Assembly (NCBI GenBank): GCA_035545535.1
Contig: DASZYF010000154.1
Location: 1-21,295 of the forward strand
Length of the DNA: 21,295 bases
Reading direction: 5' to 3'
DNA from: DASZYF01 sp035545535
GTDB lineage: Bacteria; Actinomycetota; Actinomycetes; Mycobacteriales; CAJCIY01
Part shown: in pieces, positions 15,720 through 21,295 of the stretch
Layout of the letters: every line of letters starts with the position of its first letter
Numbering within the stretch: the first letter of the stretch is position 1
Notes under the pieces: model-generated
Database searches by the model: none
What the model saw: the letters and a program-made list of their open reading frames with translations, nothing else
Told to the model about the DNA's origin: nothing
Position numbers and translations under genes: made by a program

Positions 15720-15753
15720 CGCCGGCGCGATCGTTGGAGCGATCGCGCCGGCG
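15720..15753. terminator. 14-bp perfect hairpin, probable terminator after the DUF6458 gene
   Basis: The arms at 15720-15733 and 15740-15753 are perfectly complementary over 14 bp (CGCCGGCGCGATCG core) with a 6-nt loop TTGGAG. There is no T-run after it, as is usual for actinobacterial hairpin terminators. It lies 40 bp after the DUF6458 stop and 27 bp before the -10 box of the next gene. Confidence 0.7.
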
Positions 15754-15779
15754 CTGTCGTGTCCAGGCCCGGCCGTCTC

Positions 15780-15785
15780 TAGGGT
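15780..15785 (+). promoter_or_regulatory. Candidate -10 box (TAGGGT) for leaderless VOC-protein mRNA
   Basis: TAGGGT ends 7 nt before the GTG at 15793. The intervening bases (GTGACCT) have no ribosome site. Because a terminator-like hairpin lies just upstream, an independent promoter is expected here. Confidence 0.5.
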
Positions 15786-15792
15786 GTGACCT

Positions 15793-16245
15793 GTGACGGC
15801 CGCGGCGGTGAACCACGTGGGGCACTGCGTGTCCGACCTCGAACGGGCGAAGCGCTTCTACGTCGGGGCGTTCGGCTTCACCCCGTGGTTCGAGATCTCG
15901 CCACCGGACGAAGGCTCCGACACGCTCCTCGGCCTCAGCGCGCCGCTGGGGATGACGGCGTCCTACCTCCGTCTCGGTGATGTGGTGCTCGAGCTCCTCT
16001 CCTTCAGCGCCCGCACCGTCGCCGCCGCCGACCCGCCCCGCACCATGGACCAGGTCGGCCTCACGCACTTCTCCTTCGCGGTCGACGACATCGCCGAGAC
16101 CTGCGCCACCGTCGCCGAGCTCGGCGGCACCGTCCTCGACGACACGAACATCGGGGTCGCCGTCTTCGTGCGCGACCCGGACGGCCAGCTGATCGAGCTC
16201 CTGCCCATGGGCTACCGCGCGAAGCTGCCGCCCTTCCCCGCCTAG
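15793..16245 (+). CDS. VOC superfamily (glyoxalase/epimerase-fold) metalloprotein
   Basis: This 150-aa single-subunit VOC protein has two beta-alpha-beta-beta-beta modules. The metal-site residues expected for the fold are present: H8 (VNHVGHCV), E67 (VVLELLSF), H92 (LTHFSFAVDDI) and E135 (GQLIELLPM). The final FVRDPDGQLIELL is the classical C-terminal motif. With all four ligands intact it is probably an active metalloenzyme of the glyoxalase I, methylmalonyl-CoA epimerase or dioxygenase kind; sequence alone does not choose among them. No methylmalonyl-CoA or methylglyoxal gene lies beside it. The ABC-F gene follows after 50 bp on the same strand. Confidence 0.85.
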   Translation: MTAAAVNHVGHCVSDLERAKRFYVGAFGFTPWFEISPPDEGSDTLLGLSAPLGMTASYLRLGDVVLELLSFSARTVAAADPPRTMDQVGLTHFSFAVDDIAETCATVAELGGTVLDDTNIGVAVFVRDPDGQLIELLPMGYRAKLPPFPA

Positions 16246-16295
16246 CAGCACGTCCCGCCCGGGACCGGACGACAGCGACCGGGAAGACTGGCCGG

Positions 16296-18050
16296 GTGGC
16301 CGCCCCGCTCGCGACGCTCGACGGCGTGACCGTCGTCCGCGGCGACCTGACGCTGCTCGACGACGTGTCGATCGGCGTGCTCGACGGTGACCGCATCGGG
16401 GTCGTCGGGCGCAACGGCGCCGGCAAGTCGACGCTCGTCGGCGCGCTGGCCGGCCTCGAAGCCGTCGACGGCGGCCGCGCGGTCGTCGGCTCGTCGCGCA
16501 TCGGCGTGCTGCAGCAGGCCGACCCCTCGCGGAGAGGGACCGTGCGCGACCTCGTCGTCAGCGGGGACCCGCGGTGGGAGGCCGACCCGCTCGCGCGTGA
16601 GGTCATCGGCGGCCTCGAGCTGAGGCGCTTGCTCGACCGCGACCTGCAGTCGCTGTCCGGCGGCGAGCGGCGGCGCAGCGAGCTCGCGCGGCTGCTGCTC
16701 GCCGACCTCGACGTGCTCGTCCTCGACGAGCCGACGAACCACCTCGACATCCCCGGCATCACCTGGCTGGCCGGGCACCTCGTCGACCGGCCGCGCCACC
16801 GGGCGCTCGTCGTCGTCACGCACGATCGGTGGTTCCTCGACGAGGTCTGCACGCGGACGTGGGAGGTCGTCGAGGGGACGGTCAACCGCTACGACGGCGG
16901 CTACGGCGCGTGGATCCTCGCCCGGGCGGAGCGCGCGCGGCAGCAGCAGGTGACCGAGCAGAAGGCGGCGATGCTCGCCCGCAAGGAGCTCGCGTGGCTG
17001 CGGCGCGGGGCGCCCGCGCGCACGAGCAAGCCGCGCTACCGCATCGAGGCGGCCGAGGCGCTCATCGCGCGTGAGCCCCCGCCGCGCGACACCCAGGCGC
17101 TGCGCCGCTTCGCGACCGCCCGGCTGGGCAAGACCGTCTACGAGCTCGACGACGTGACGCTCAAGGCCGGCGAGCACGTCGCGTTGTCGCACGTCACCCG
17201 CGCCGCAGGACCCGGAGACCGCATCGGGCTGCTCGGCCGCAACGGCGCGGGGAAGTCGACCGTGCTGTCGCTGCTCGCGGGCGAGCGGCGGCCGGACGGC
17301 GGGCGCCTCGTCACCGGCCAGACGGTGCAGGTCTCCTACCTCTCGCAGAGCTTGGTCGAGCTCGATCCCGACCTCCGGCTCATCGAGGCGGTGGAGCGCG
17401 CGGCGCAGGTGCTGAAGGTCGGTGACCGCGAGTGGAGCGCCGGGCAGCTGGCCGAGGTGTTCGGCTTCCCGTCGCGGCGCCAGTGGACGCCCATCGGCCA
17501 GCTCTCCGGCGGTGAGCGCCGGCGGCTGCAGCTGCTGCTCCTGCTCGTCGTCGGCCCGAACGTGCTGCTCCTCGACGAGCCGACCAACGATCTCGACCTC
17601 GACACGCTCGTGCAGCTCGAGGACCTGCTCGACGGCTGGCCGGGCACGCTCATCGTCACGAGCCACGACCGCTGGTTCCTCGAGCGGGTCACCGACGTCG
17701 TGTGGGCGCTCGACGGCCACGGCGCGCTCGCCGACGTGCCCGGCGGCGTCGCGTCCTGGCTGGAGCGACTGGGTCCGGTCGACGCGGGACCGACGTCACC
17801 GACGTCGACCGGCGCGCGCCCCCCGGCCGACGCCGCGACCGTGCGTCAGGCGAAGAAGGACATGGCCCGCATCGAGCGGCAGCTGTCCAAGTCGCAGGAC
17901 GCCGAGAAGGCGCTGCACCAGCAGATGGCCGACTCCGCGAGCGATCACCAGCAGCTGCTCGAGCTCGACGCGAAGCTCCGCGCCCTCCTCGCGGAGCGCG
18001 AGGAGCTCGAAGCCGCCTGGCTCGAAGCCGCCGACCTCATCGACGGCTGA
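16296..18050 (+). CDS. ABC-F family ATPase, Uup-like (ribosome-associated)
   Basis: This soluble 584-aa protein has two ABC domains and no membrane segment, as in ABC-F proteins that act on ribosomes. Domain 1: Walker A GRNGAGKST (38-46), signature LSGGERRR (120-127), Walker B LVLDEP with NHLD (141-151), switch H176. Interdomain linker 205-265 contains the ABC-F pattern KELAWLRRGAPARTSK. Domain 2: GRNGAGKST (314-322), LSGGERRR (403-410), LLLDEPTNDLD (424-434), H457. A charged, heptad-like coiled coil at about 513-582 after a Pro/Thr-rich hinge is the hallmark of the Uup subgroup, which binds branched or stalled nucleic acid or ribosome structures. All catalytic residues are intact, so ATPase activity is expected. 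GTG at 16296 gives the normal domain 1 beginning; no clear ribosome site precedes it (AAGACT ends 6 nt upstream, an imperfect -10). A role in antibiotic protection is possible but not indicated. Confidence 0.9.
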   Translation: MAAPLATLDGVTVVRGDLTLLDDVSIGVLDGDRIGVVGRNGAGKSTLVGALAGLEAVDGGRAVVGSSRIGVLQQADPSRRGTVRDLVVSGDPRWEADPLAREVIGGLELRRLLDRDLQSLSGGERRRSELARLLLADLDVLVLDEPTNHLDIPGITWLAGHLVDRPRHRALVVVTHDRWFLDEVCTRTWEVVEGTVNRYDGGYGAWILARAERARQQQVTEQKAAMLARKELAWLRRGAPARTSKPRYRIEAAEALIAREPPPRDTQALRRFATARLGKTVYELDDVTLKAGEHVALSHVTRAAGPGDRIGLLGRNGAGKSTVLSLLAGERRPDGGRLVTGQTVQVSYLSQSLVELDPDLRLIEAVERAAQVLKVGDREWSAGQLAEVFGFPSRRQWTPIGQLSGGERRRLQLLLLLVVGPNVLLLDEPTNDLDLDTLVQLEDLLDGWPGTLIVTSHDRWFLERVTDVVWALDGHGALADVPGGVASWLERLGPVDAGPTSPTSTGARPPADAATVRQAKKDMARIERQLSKSQDAEKALHQQMADSASDHQQLLELDAKLRALLAEREELEAAWLEAADLIDG

Positions 18051-18061
18051 CCTCCCGACCC

Positions 18062-18165
18062 TGAGTCGATCAAGGACTCGTGCAGCTGATCAAGGAGAAG
18101 TGAGGGCCGGTTCGGCCTTGGCGTCCTCGGTTCTCCTTGATCGACAGCCGTTCTCCTTGGTCGAC
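18062..18165. repeat. 104-bp hairpin-forming direct repeat, copy 1
   Basis: This copy matches 19099-19202 at 97 of 104 positions without gaps. Inside it, arms 18065-18099 and 18131-18165 form a 35-nt imperfect inverted repeat (26 of 35 positions pair). The inner 12 bp are perfect: GATCAAGGAGAA (18088-18099) against TTCTCCTTGATC (18131-18142). Each arm holds two half-sites 20 bp apart. The loop carries a small GGCCG/CGGCC stem (18105-18117). It starts 12 bp after the ABC-F stop. It may double as a transcription terminator. Confidence 0.9.
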
Positions 18166-18255
18166 AGAGCGGGCGGTGGACAGGCGCCGCCACGTGGCCG
18201 CGAGCTGTGGACGGTCGGGAGCAGCAGACCGCCGAGGCGATGACCATCTCACGGC

Positions 18256-19101
18256 ATGGCAGAGCCTCGTCGGTCGACCGCGGAGCAGCGGGTGTACAAG
18301 ACGCCCGGCGTGCAGAAGCTGCATCGCGGCCTCTGGGTCCCCAAGGGCGACATCGATGCATCGACCTTGGCGAAGGCAGCCAGGCTCGTCCTTCCTCAAG
18401 GCGTGCTCGCGGACGAGTGGGCGACGTGGGCGCTGGTCGGTCGCCGGCTGAGCCCGCCATCGGGCCCGGTCCGGGTCGTGGTCCCGCCGGATGACTTCGC
18501 GGAGAGGCGCGACCGCCTGTTCGTCCGCCATGCGTCTCTGCCTGCGGAGGACGTCGTCGTCATCGGCGATCTCGCGGTGACCGGGGGAACGCGGACGGCC
18601 GTAGACGTGCTGTGCGACTGGAAGCGCCTCGGCCGATACCGGGCGATCGAGCTCGTCGACGCACTGCTCAACGTCGGCGCCACGACTGTGGCAGACGTGC
18701 GCGCCGTGCTGGCGCTGACCAGTCAGCGCGGCGTGGTCCGGGCGCGAGAGCTCGTGGAGGAGACCGAACCGGGTGCGGAGTCCGGGCAGGAGACGCGACT
18801 GCGGCTCATCGTCGTCGACGGAGGTCTGCCGCGGCCGAAGGCGCAGTGGATCGTCACCGACGAGAACGGCATCTTCGTCGCGCGCTGCGACCTCGGGTAC
18901 GACGACGCAGACCTAGGACTCGAGTACCACGGCAAGGAGCACAAGGAGACGCTCGCCTACGACTGGGACCGAGCCGGTGCGATCGATGTCCGCGGCGGCG
19001 CCCGGGTCCTCGCGTTCGTCGCCGAGCACCTGCGCACTCCTCAGGCCGTGGTTCGCCGGGTGCGGTTGGCTCGGGAGCGCCAGCTCGGCCGGTCCGCGTG
19101 A
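18256..19101 (+). CDS. DUF559/Vsr-like endonuclease-domain protein with N-terminal AbiEi-like region
   Basis: This 281-aa protein belongs to a kind common and variably present in actinobacteria. Residues ~1-170 resemble the AbiEi-like winged-helix/antitoxin part (YKTPGVQKLHRGLWVP, then TGGTRTAVDVLCDW). Residues ~175-262 show the restriction-endonuclease-like (Vsr/DUF559) core: ESGQETRLRL (E179), GGLPRPKAQW, ARCDLGYDDADLGLEYHGKEH with D212, E223 and H229, then DWDRAGAI. In relatives the usual form is EYDG; here it is EYHG, so one acidic residue is replaced. Whether it still cuts DNA is uncertain. ATG 18256 is chosen because it opens directly onto the conserved N-terminus; no ribosome site or -10 is obvious. 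The gene lies exactly between two near-identical 104-bp repeats, and its TGA is the first triplet of the second copy, so it looks like acquired cargo. Confidence 0.75.
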   Translation: MAEPRRSTAEQRVYKTPGVQKLHRGLWVPKGDIDASTLAKAARLVLPQGVLADEWATWALVGRRLSPPSGPVRVVVPPDDFAERRDRLFVRHASLPAEDVVVIGDLAVTGGTRTAVDVLCDWKRLGRYRAIELVDALLNVGATTVADVRAVLALTSQRGVVRARELVEETEPGAESGQETRLRLIVVDGGLPRPKAQWIVTDENGIFVARCDLGYDDADLGLEYHGKEHKETLAYDWDRAGAIDVRGGARVLAFVAEHLRTPQAVVRRVRLARERQLGRSA

Positions 19102-19202
19102 ATCGATCAAGGACTTGTGCAGCTGATCAAGGAGAACTGAGGGCCGGATCGGCCTCGGCGTCCTCGGTTCTCCTTGATCGACAGCGGTTCTCCTTGATCG
19201 AC
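19099..19202. repeat. 104-bp hairpin-forming direct repeat, copy 2
   Basis: This is the second copy of the 18062-18165 repeat, offset by exactly 1037 bp, with seven substitutions and no indels. Half-sites GATCAAGG lie at 19105 and 19125, and TTCTCCTTGATC at 19168-19179 and 19188-19199, so both right half-sites are intact here. It begins on the nuclease gene's TGA and ends 10 bp before the convergent CoA-transferase stop. It could therefore act as a two-way terminator. Confidence 0.9.
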
Positions 19203-19212
19203 CGGGGAGGTG

Positions 19213-20424
19213 CTAGTTGATGGCGCCCGCCGCCTTGAGCTTCTCGATCTCGTCCCACTCGACGCCCATGTCCATCAGCAGGAGCTCGGTGTCGGCGCCG
19301 AACTCGGGGGCCCGCTTGAGCTCGGGTGACGTCTCGTCGAACTGCATCGACGACGGGACGAGCGTGAGGACCCCGTCGTCGGTCTTCTTCACGTAGCCGT
19401 TGGCGAGGGACTGCGGATCCTCGCGCAGCTCGGACAGCGTCTGGTACACGCCCCACGGGGCGTCGAGGCCCTTGAGCACGTCCTTCCACTCGGCGAGCGT
19501 CTTCGAGCCGAACAGCGCGTCGAGCTTGTCGCCGAGCTCGCGGTTGTTCTGCGCGCGCGCGTCCATCGTCGCGAACTTCGGGTCGTCCTTGATGTCGCTC
19601 CAGCCGACGGTGTCGCAGAAGTCCGACCAGTAGCGGTCGGGCTGCAGGAACACGAGCTGGATCGTGCGGGCGTCCGACGTGCGGTAGGAGCCGACGAGGA
19701 CGTTCGGCTGCGAGTGGCGCGGGCCGGACGGGAGCTTGTCGAGGCCGAACAGCGCGGACGCGGCGACGAGCGGCTGGAGGATCCACGAGGCGGTGCTCAT
19801 GAGCGACACGTCGACGGTCGCGGGCGCGTTGCCGAGCGCCCGGCCGGCGAGCGCGGCCGCGATGCCGCCCGCGAGGTTCTGCCCGCCGATGCTGTCGCCG
19901 AACGCCGGCGTGCGCTGCTCGAGCACGCGCTCGGCGTCGCCCGGCGTGACCGCCTCACCGATCCCGCCGCGGGCCCAGAACGAGACCGCGTCGTAGCCGG
20001 GGAGCTCCGCGTCCGGTCCGAGCGGCCCGTAGCCGGAGCCGCGCGCGTAGATGATGTTCGGGTTCACGGCGCGCACGTCCTCCACGTCGACCTTCAGCTT
20101 GCGGCGCACCGGTGGCAGGTACGACGTGAGGAAGACGTCGGACTTCTCGACGAGACGCATCAGCAGCGCGTGACCTTCGGCGGTCTCGAGGTCGATGCCG
20201 ATGCTGCGCTTGCCGCGGTTGGGGAACTCGAACATGAAGTTGCTGTTCTTCATGGACTCCGGCATCACGCCCGAGGTCATGAGCCCGCGCATCGGGTCAC
20301 CGGTCTTGGCCGGCTCGACCTTGATGACCTCGGCGCCCCAGTCGGCCAGCACGGCACCGCAGGAGGGCACGAAGCCCCAGGACGCCACCTCGAGGACGCG
20401 GACGCCCTTGAGCACCTCGTGCAT
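19213..20424 (-). CDS. CoA-transferase family III (CaiB/BaiF) protein
   Basis: This 403-aa protein has the length and order of class III CoA transferases and alpha-methylacyl-CoA racemases. These move CoA between acids or epimerise acyl-CoAs in the cytosol. Visible motifs are LKGVRVLEVASWGFVPSCG at the N-terminus, LADWGAEVIKVEP, NRGKRSIGIDL (CoA/adenine region), the SGYGPLGP loop, and FGDSIGGQNLAGGIAAALAGR with D177 as the probable catalytic aspartate. A typical C-terminal segment GVYQTLSELREDPQ ... NGYV follows. The substrate cannot be named; a fatty-acid, steroid or bile-acid-like acyl-CoA is a family-based possibility. ATG 20424 is supported by GGAGGAG 8 nt upstream. The palindrome at 20462-20475 sits in its promoter region, which suggests control by a TetR-type repressor. 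Confidence 0.9.
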   Translation of the reverse strand: MHEVLKGVRVLEVASWGFVPSCGAVLADWGAEVIKVEPAKTGDPMRGLMTSGVMPESMKNSNFMFEFPNRGKRSIGIDLETAEGHALLMRLVEKSDVFLTSYLPPVRRKLKVDVEDVRAVNPNIIYARGSGYGPLGPDAELPGYDAVSFWARGGIGEAVTPGDAERVLEQRTPAFGDSIGGQNLAGGIAAALAGRALGNAPATVDVSLMSTASWILQPLVAASALFGLDKLPSGPRHSQPNVLVGSYRTSDARTIQLVFLQPDRYWSDFCDTVGWSDIKDDPKFATMDARAQNNRELGDKLDALFGSKTLAEWKDVLKGLDAPWGVYQTLSELREDPQSLANGYVKKTDDGVLTLVPSSMQFDETSPELKRAPEFGADTELLLMDMGVEWDEIEKLKAAGAIN

Positions 20425-20455
20425 CGGTTGATCTCCTCCGTCGCGGGAAGTCGCC

Positions 20456-20461
20456 AGACTA
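20456..20461 (-). promoter_or_regulatory. Candidate -10 box (TAGTCT) of the CoA-transferase gene
   Basis: On the minus strand TAGTCT begins immediately after the 14-bp palindrome and lies 31 nt before the ATG. A -35 would fall just beyond the palindrome, but none is convincing. A protein bound to the palindrome would occupy the spacer of this promoter. Confidence 0.35.
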
Positions 20462-20475
20462 TGACACGCGTGTCA
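20462..20475. promoter_or_regulatory. Perfect 14-bp palindrome TGACACGCGTGTCA, probable operator
   Basis: The site is fully self-complementary and lies in the 79-bp divergent gap between the CoA-transferase and phosphoesterase genes. Its form (TGACA-N4-TGTCA) fits TetR-family operators, which often control acyl-CoA metabolism genes in actinobacteria. It abuts the candidate -10 of the minus-strand gene and covers the -35 zone of the plus-strand gene, so one protein could control both. No regulator gene is in the window. Confidence 0.6.
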
Positions 20476-20491
20476 GGTTCGGTGGCTGACC

Positions 20492-20497
20492 TACCCT
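20492..20497 (+). promoter_or_regulatory. Candidate -10 box (TACCCT) for leaderless phosphoesterase mRNA
   Basis: TACCCT ends 6 nt before the ATG at 20504, with no ribosome site between. The -35 zone, about 16 bp upstream, coincides with the right half of the palindrome at 20462-20475. Confidence 0.45.
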
Positions 20498-20503
20498 CGG
20501 TGC

Positions 20504-21295
20504 ATGGCCCGCCTGACCCTCGGTGCCGCCGCGGCCCTCCTCGCGCTCGGCGCCGCCTGCTCCTCATCGAGCGCCCCGTCTCCGACGGCGAAGGCCGACG
20601 CCGCCCTGGCCGCGGCCCCGGCGGCCGTCACCGTGCCGGCCAGTGCCGGACGAGCGCCGACGAAGCTGCTCGTCATCGTCGAGGAGAACGAGGCCGAGGT
20701 GCCCGCGCTCGCACACATGCCCTACCTCGCGAGCCAGGCGCGGAGGTTCGGCTACACGACCCACTACCACGCGATCACCCACCCGTCGCTGCCCAACTAC
20801 CTGGCGATCGCCGGTGGATCGACGTTCGGCGTGACGGACGACGGCTACCCGTCATCCCACCCCGCGAGCGGCCGCTCGATCTTCGACCAGGCGCTCGCGG
20901 TGAAGCGCCGCGCCCGCACCTACGCGGAGTCGATGCCGGGCCCCTGCACGCTCGTGTCCGCGGGGCGCTACGCCGTCAAGCACAACCCGTGGGCGTACTT
21001 CACCGGCTCGAGGGCGGCCTGCCGGCAAGGCGATGTGCCCGCCGGCACGACGGCCAGCGGCGCCTTGCGCACCGACGTGCGCGCCGGCCGGCTGCCCGCC
21101 ATCGGCCTGGTCATCCCCGACATCTGCGACGACGGCCACGACTGCGCGCTGAGCACGTCCGACGCATGGCTGCGCGGATGGCTGCCGGTGATCATGGCCG
21201 GACCGGACTGGACGAGCGGCAAGCTCGCCATCGTCATCACGTTCGACGAGGACGACCACTCGGACAACAACCGCGTCCTCACCGTCGTGCTGTCG
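20504..21295 (+). CDS. Exported phosphoesterase family protein (acid phosphatase/phospholipase C-like), 3' end outside window
   Basis: The frame runs open from ATG 20504 to the last base (264 codons), so the C-terminus is missing. The N-terminus MARLTLGAAAALLALGAACS looks like a lipoprotein signal with C19 as the lipid-bearing residue, although the lipobox is imperfect (GAAC). An Ala/Ser/Pro linker follows. The domain fits the PF04185-type phosphoesterases: KLLVIVEEN at the start, HAITHPSLPNYLAIAGGST, IPDICDDGHDC followed by SDAWLRGWLPVI, and LAIVITFDEDDHSDNN. The acidic, His and Asn residues of these motifs are the metal and phosphate ligands in the alkaline-phosphatase-like fold, and all seen here are intact. 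It should hydrolyse a phosphomonoester or phospholipid outside the membrane; the substrate is unknown. It is divergent from the CoA-transferase gene and shares its palindrome. Confidence 0.85.
   Translation, partial: MARLTLGAAAALLALGAACSSSSAPSPTAKADAALAAAPAAVTVPASAGRAPTKLLVIVEENEAEVPALAHMPYLASQARRFGYTTHYHAITHPSLPNYLAIAGGSTFGVTDDGYPSSHPASGRSIFDQALAVKRRARTYAESMPGPCTLVSAGRYAVKHNPWAYFTGSRAACRQGDVPAGTTASGALRTDVRAGRLPAIGLVIPDICDDGHDCALSTSDAWLRGWLPVIMAGPDWTSGKLAIVITFDEDDHSDNNRVLTVVLS

Noticed and set aside
16253..16266. GTCCCG-CC-CGGGAC inverted repeat between the VOC and ABC-F genes
   Set aside because: It has a 6-bp stem with a 2-nt loop, within what GC-rich sequence gives by chance.
16296..18050. 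The ABC-F gene as an antibiotic-resistance determinant
   Set aside because: The C-terminal coiled coil and linker fit the housekeeping Uup-like group, and nothing nearby suggests drug resistance.
18062..19202. The pair of 104-bp repeats as a CRISPR remnant or attachment sites
   Set aside because: There are only two copies about 1 kb apart with a gene between them, no spacer array, no cas gene, no integrase and no tRNA.

Overview
This is a very GC-rich window whose genes use GTG and ATG starts. It looks like a chromosomal piece of an actinobacterium. Pointers to that are a DUF6458-type small membrane protein, a DUF559-type nuclease with an N-terminal wing, a Uup-like ABC-F ATPase, an actinobacterial type of Leu/Ile/Val-family binding protein, a SigF/SigB-like promoter, and several starts that sit 6-8 nt behind a TANNNT -10 box (apparently leaderless mRNAs). 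I cannot name a genus. No rRNA, tRNA, CRISPR array, transposase or phage gene was seen.

Layout. At 1-1340 is the 3' part of an ABC-transporter substrate-binding protein. At 1371-13774 is an export locus dominated by one 9.8-kb gene. It holds a membrane-anchored four-cysteine protein (1371-2060), a secreted 334-aa protein (2210-3214), a 3275-aa secreted multidomain protein whose GTG start overlaps the previous stop (3211-13038), and a second membrane-anchored four-cysteine protein (13043-13774) that is a recognisable paralog of the first. The giant protein has a signal peptide, an N-terminal region built from at least 15 copies of an unfamiliar 'LP' strand motif interleaved with four copies of an 'ARN' module, then a beta-helix-like part with glycine-rich turns, then NGWY (OmpL47-like) Ig-type repeats and a C-terminal FlgD-Ig-like domain. 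This is the best candidate for an undescribed system: a surface or matrix structure bracketed by two related membrane-anchored proteins.

Downstream, a family-39-type glycosyltransferase (13776-15272, minus) ends 1 bp from the last locus gene. A divergent DUF6458 protein (15452-15679) follows, then a strong 14-bp hairpin, a VOC/glyoxalase-fold protein (15793-16245) and a Uup-like ABC-F ATPase (16296-18050).

The second notable region is 18062-19202. A DUF559/Vsr-like nuclease gene lies between two 104-bp direct repeats that differ at seven positions. Each repeat is itself a long imperfect hairpin with four GATCAAGG-type half-sites. Last come a class III CoA-transferase gene (19213-20424, minus) and a divergent phosphoesterase (20504 to the window end). 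They share a 79-bp intergenic region that carries a perfect 14-bp palindrome resembling a TetR-type operator.
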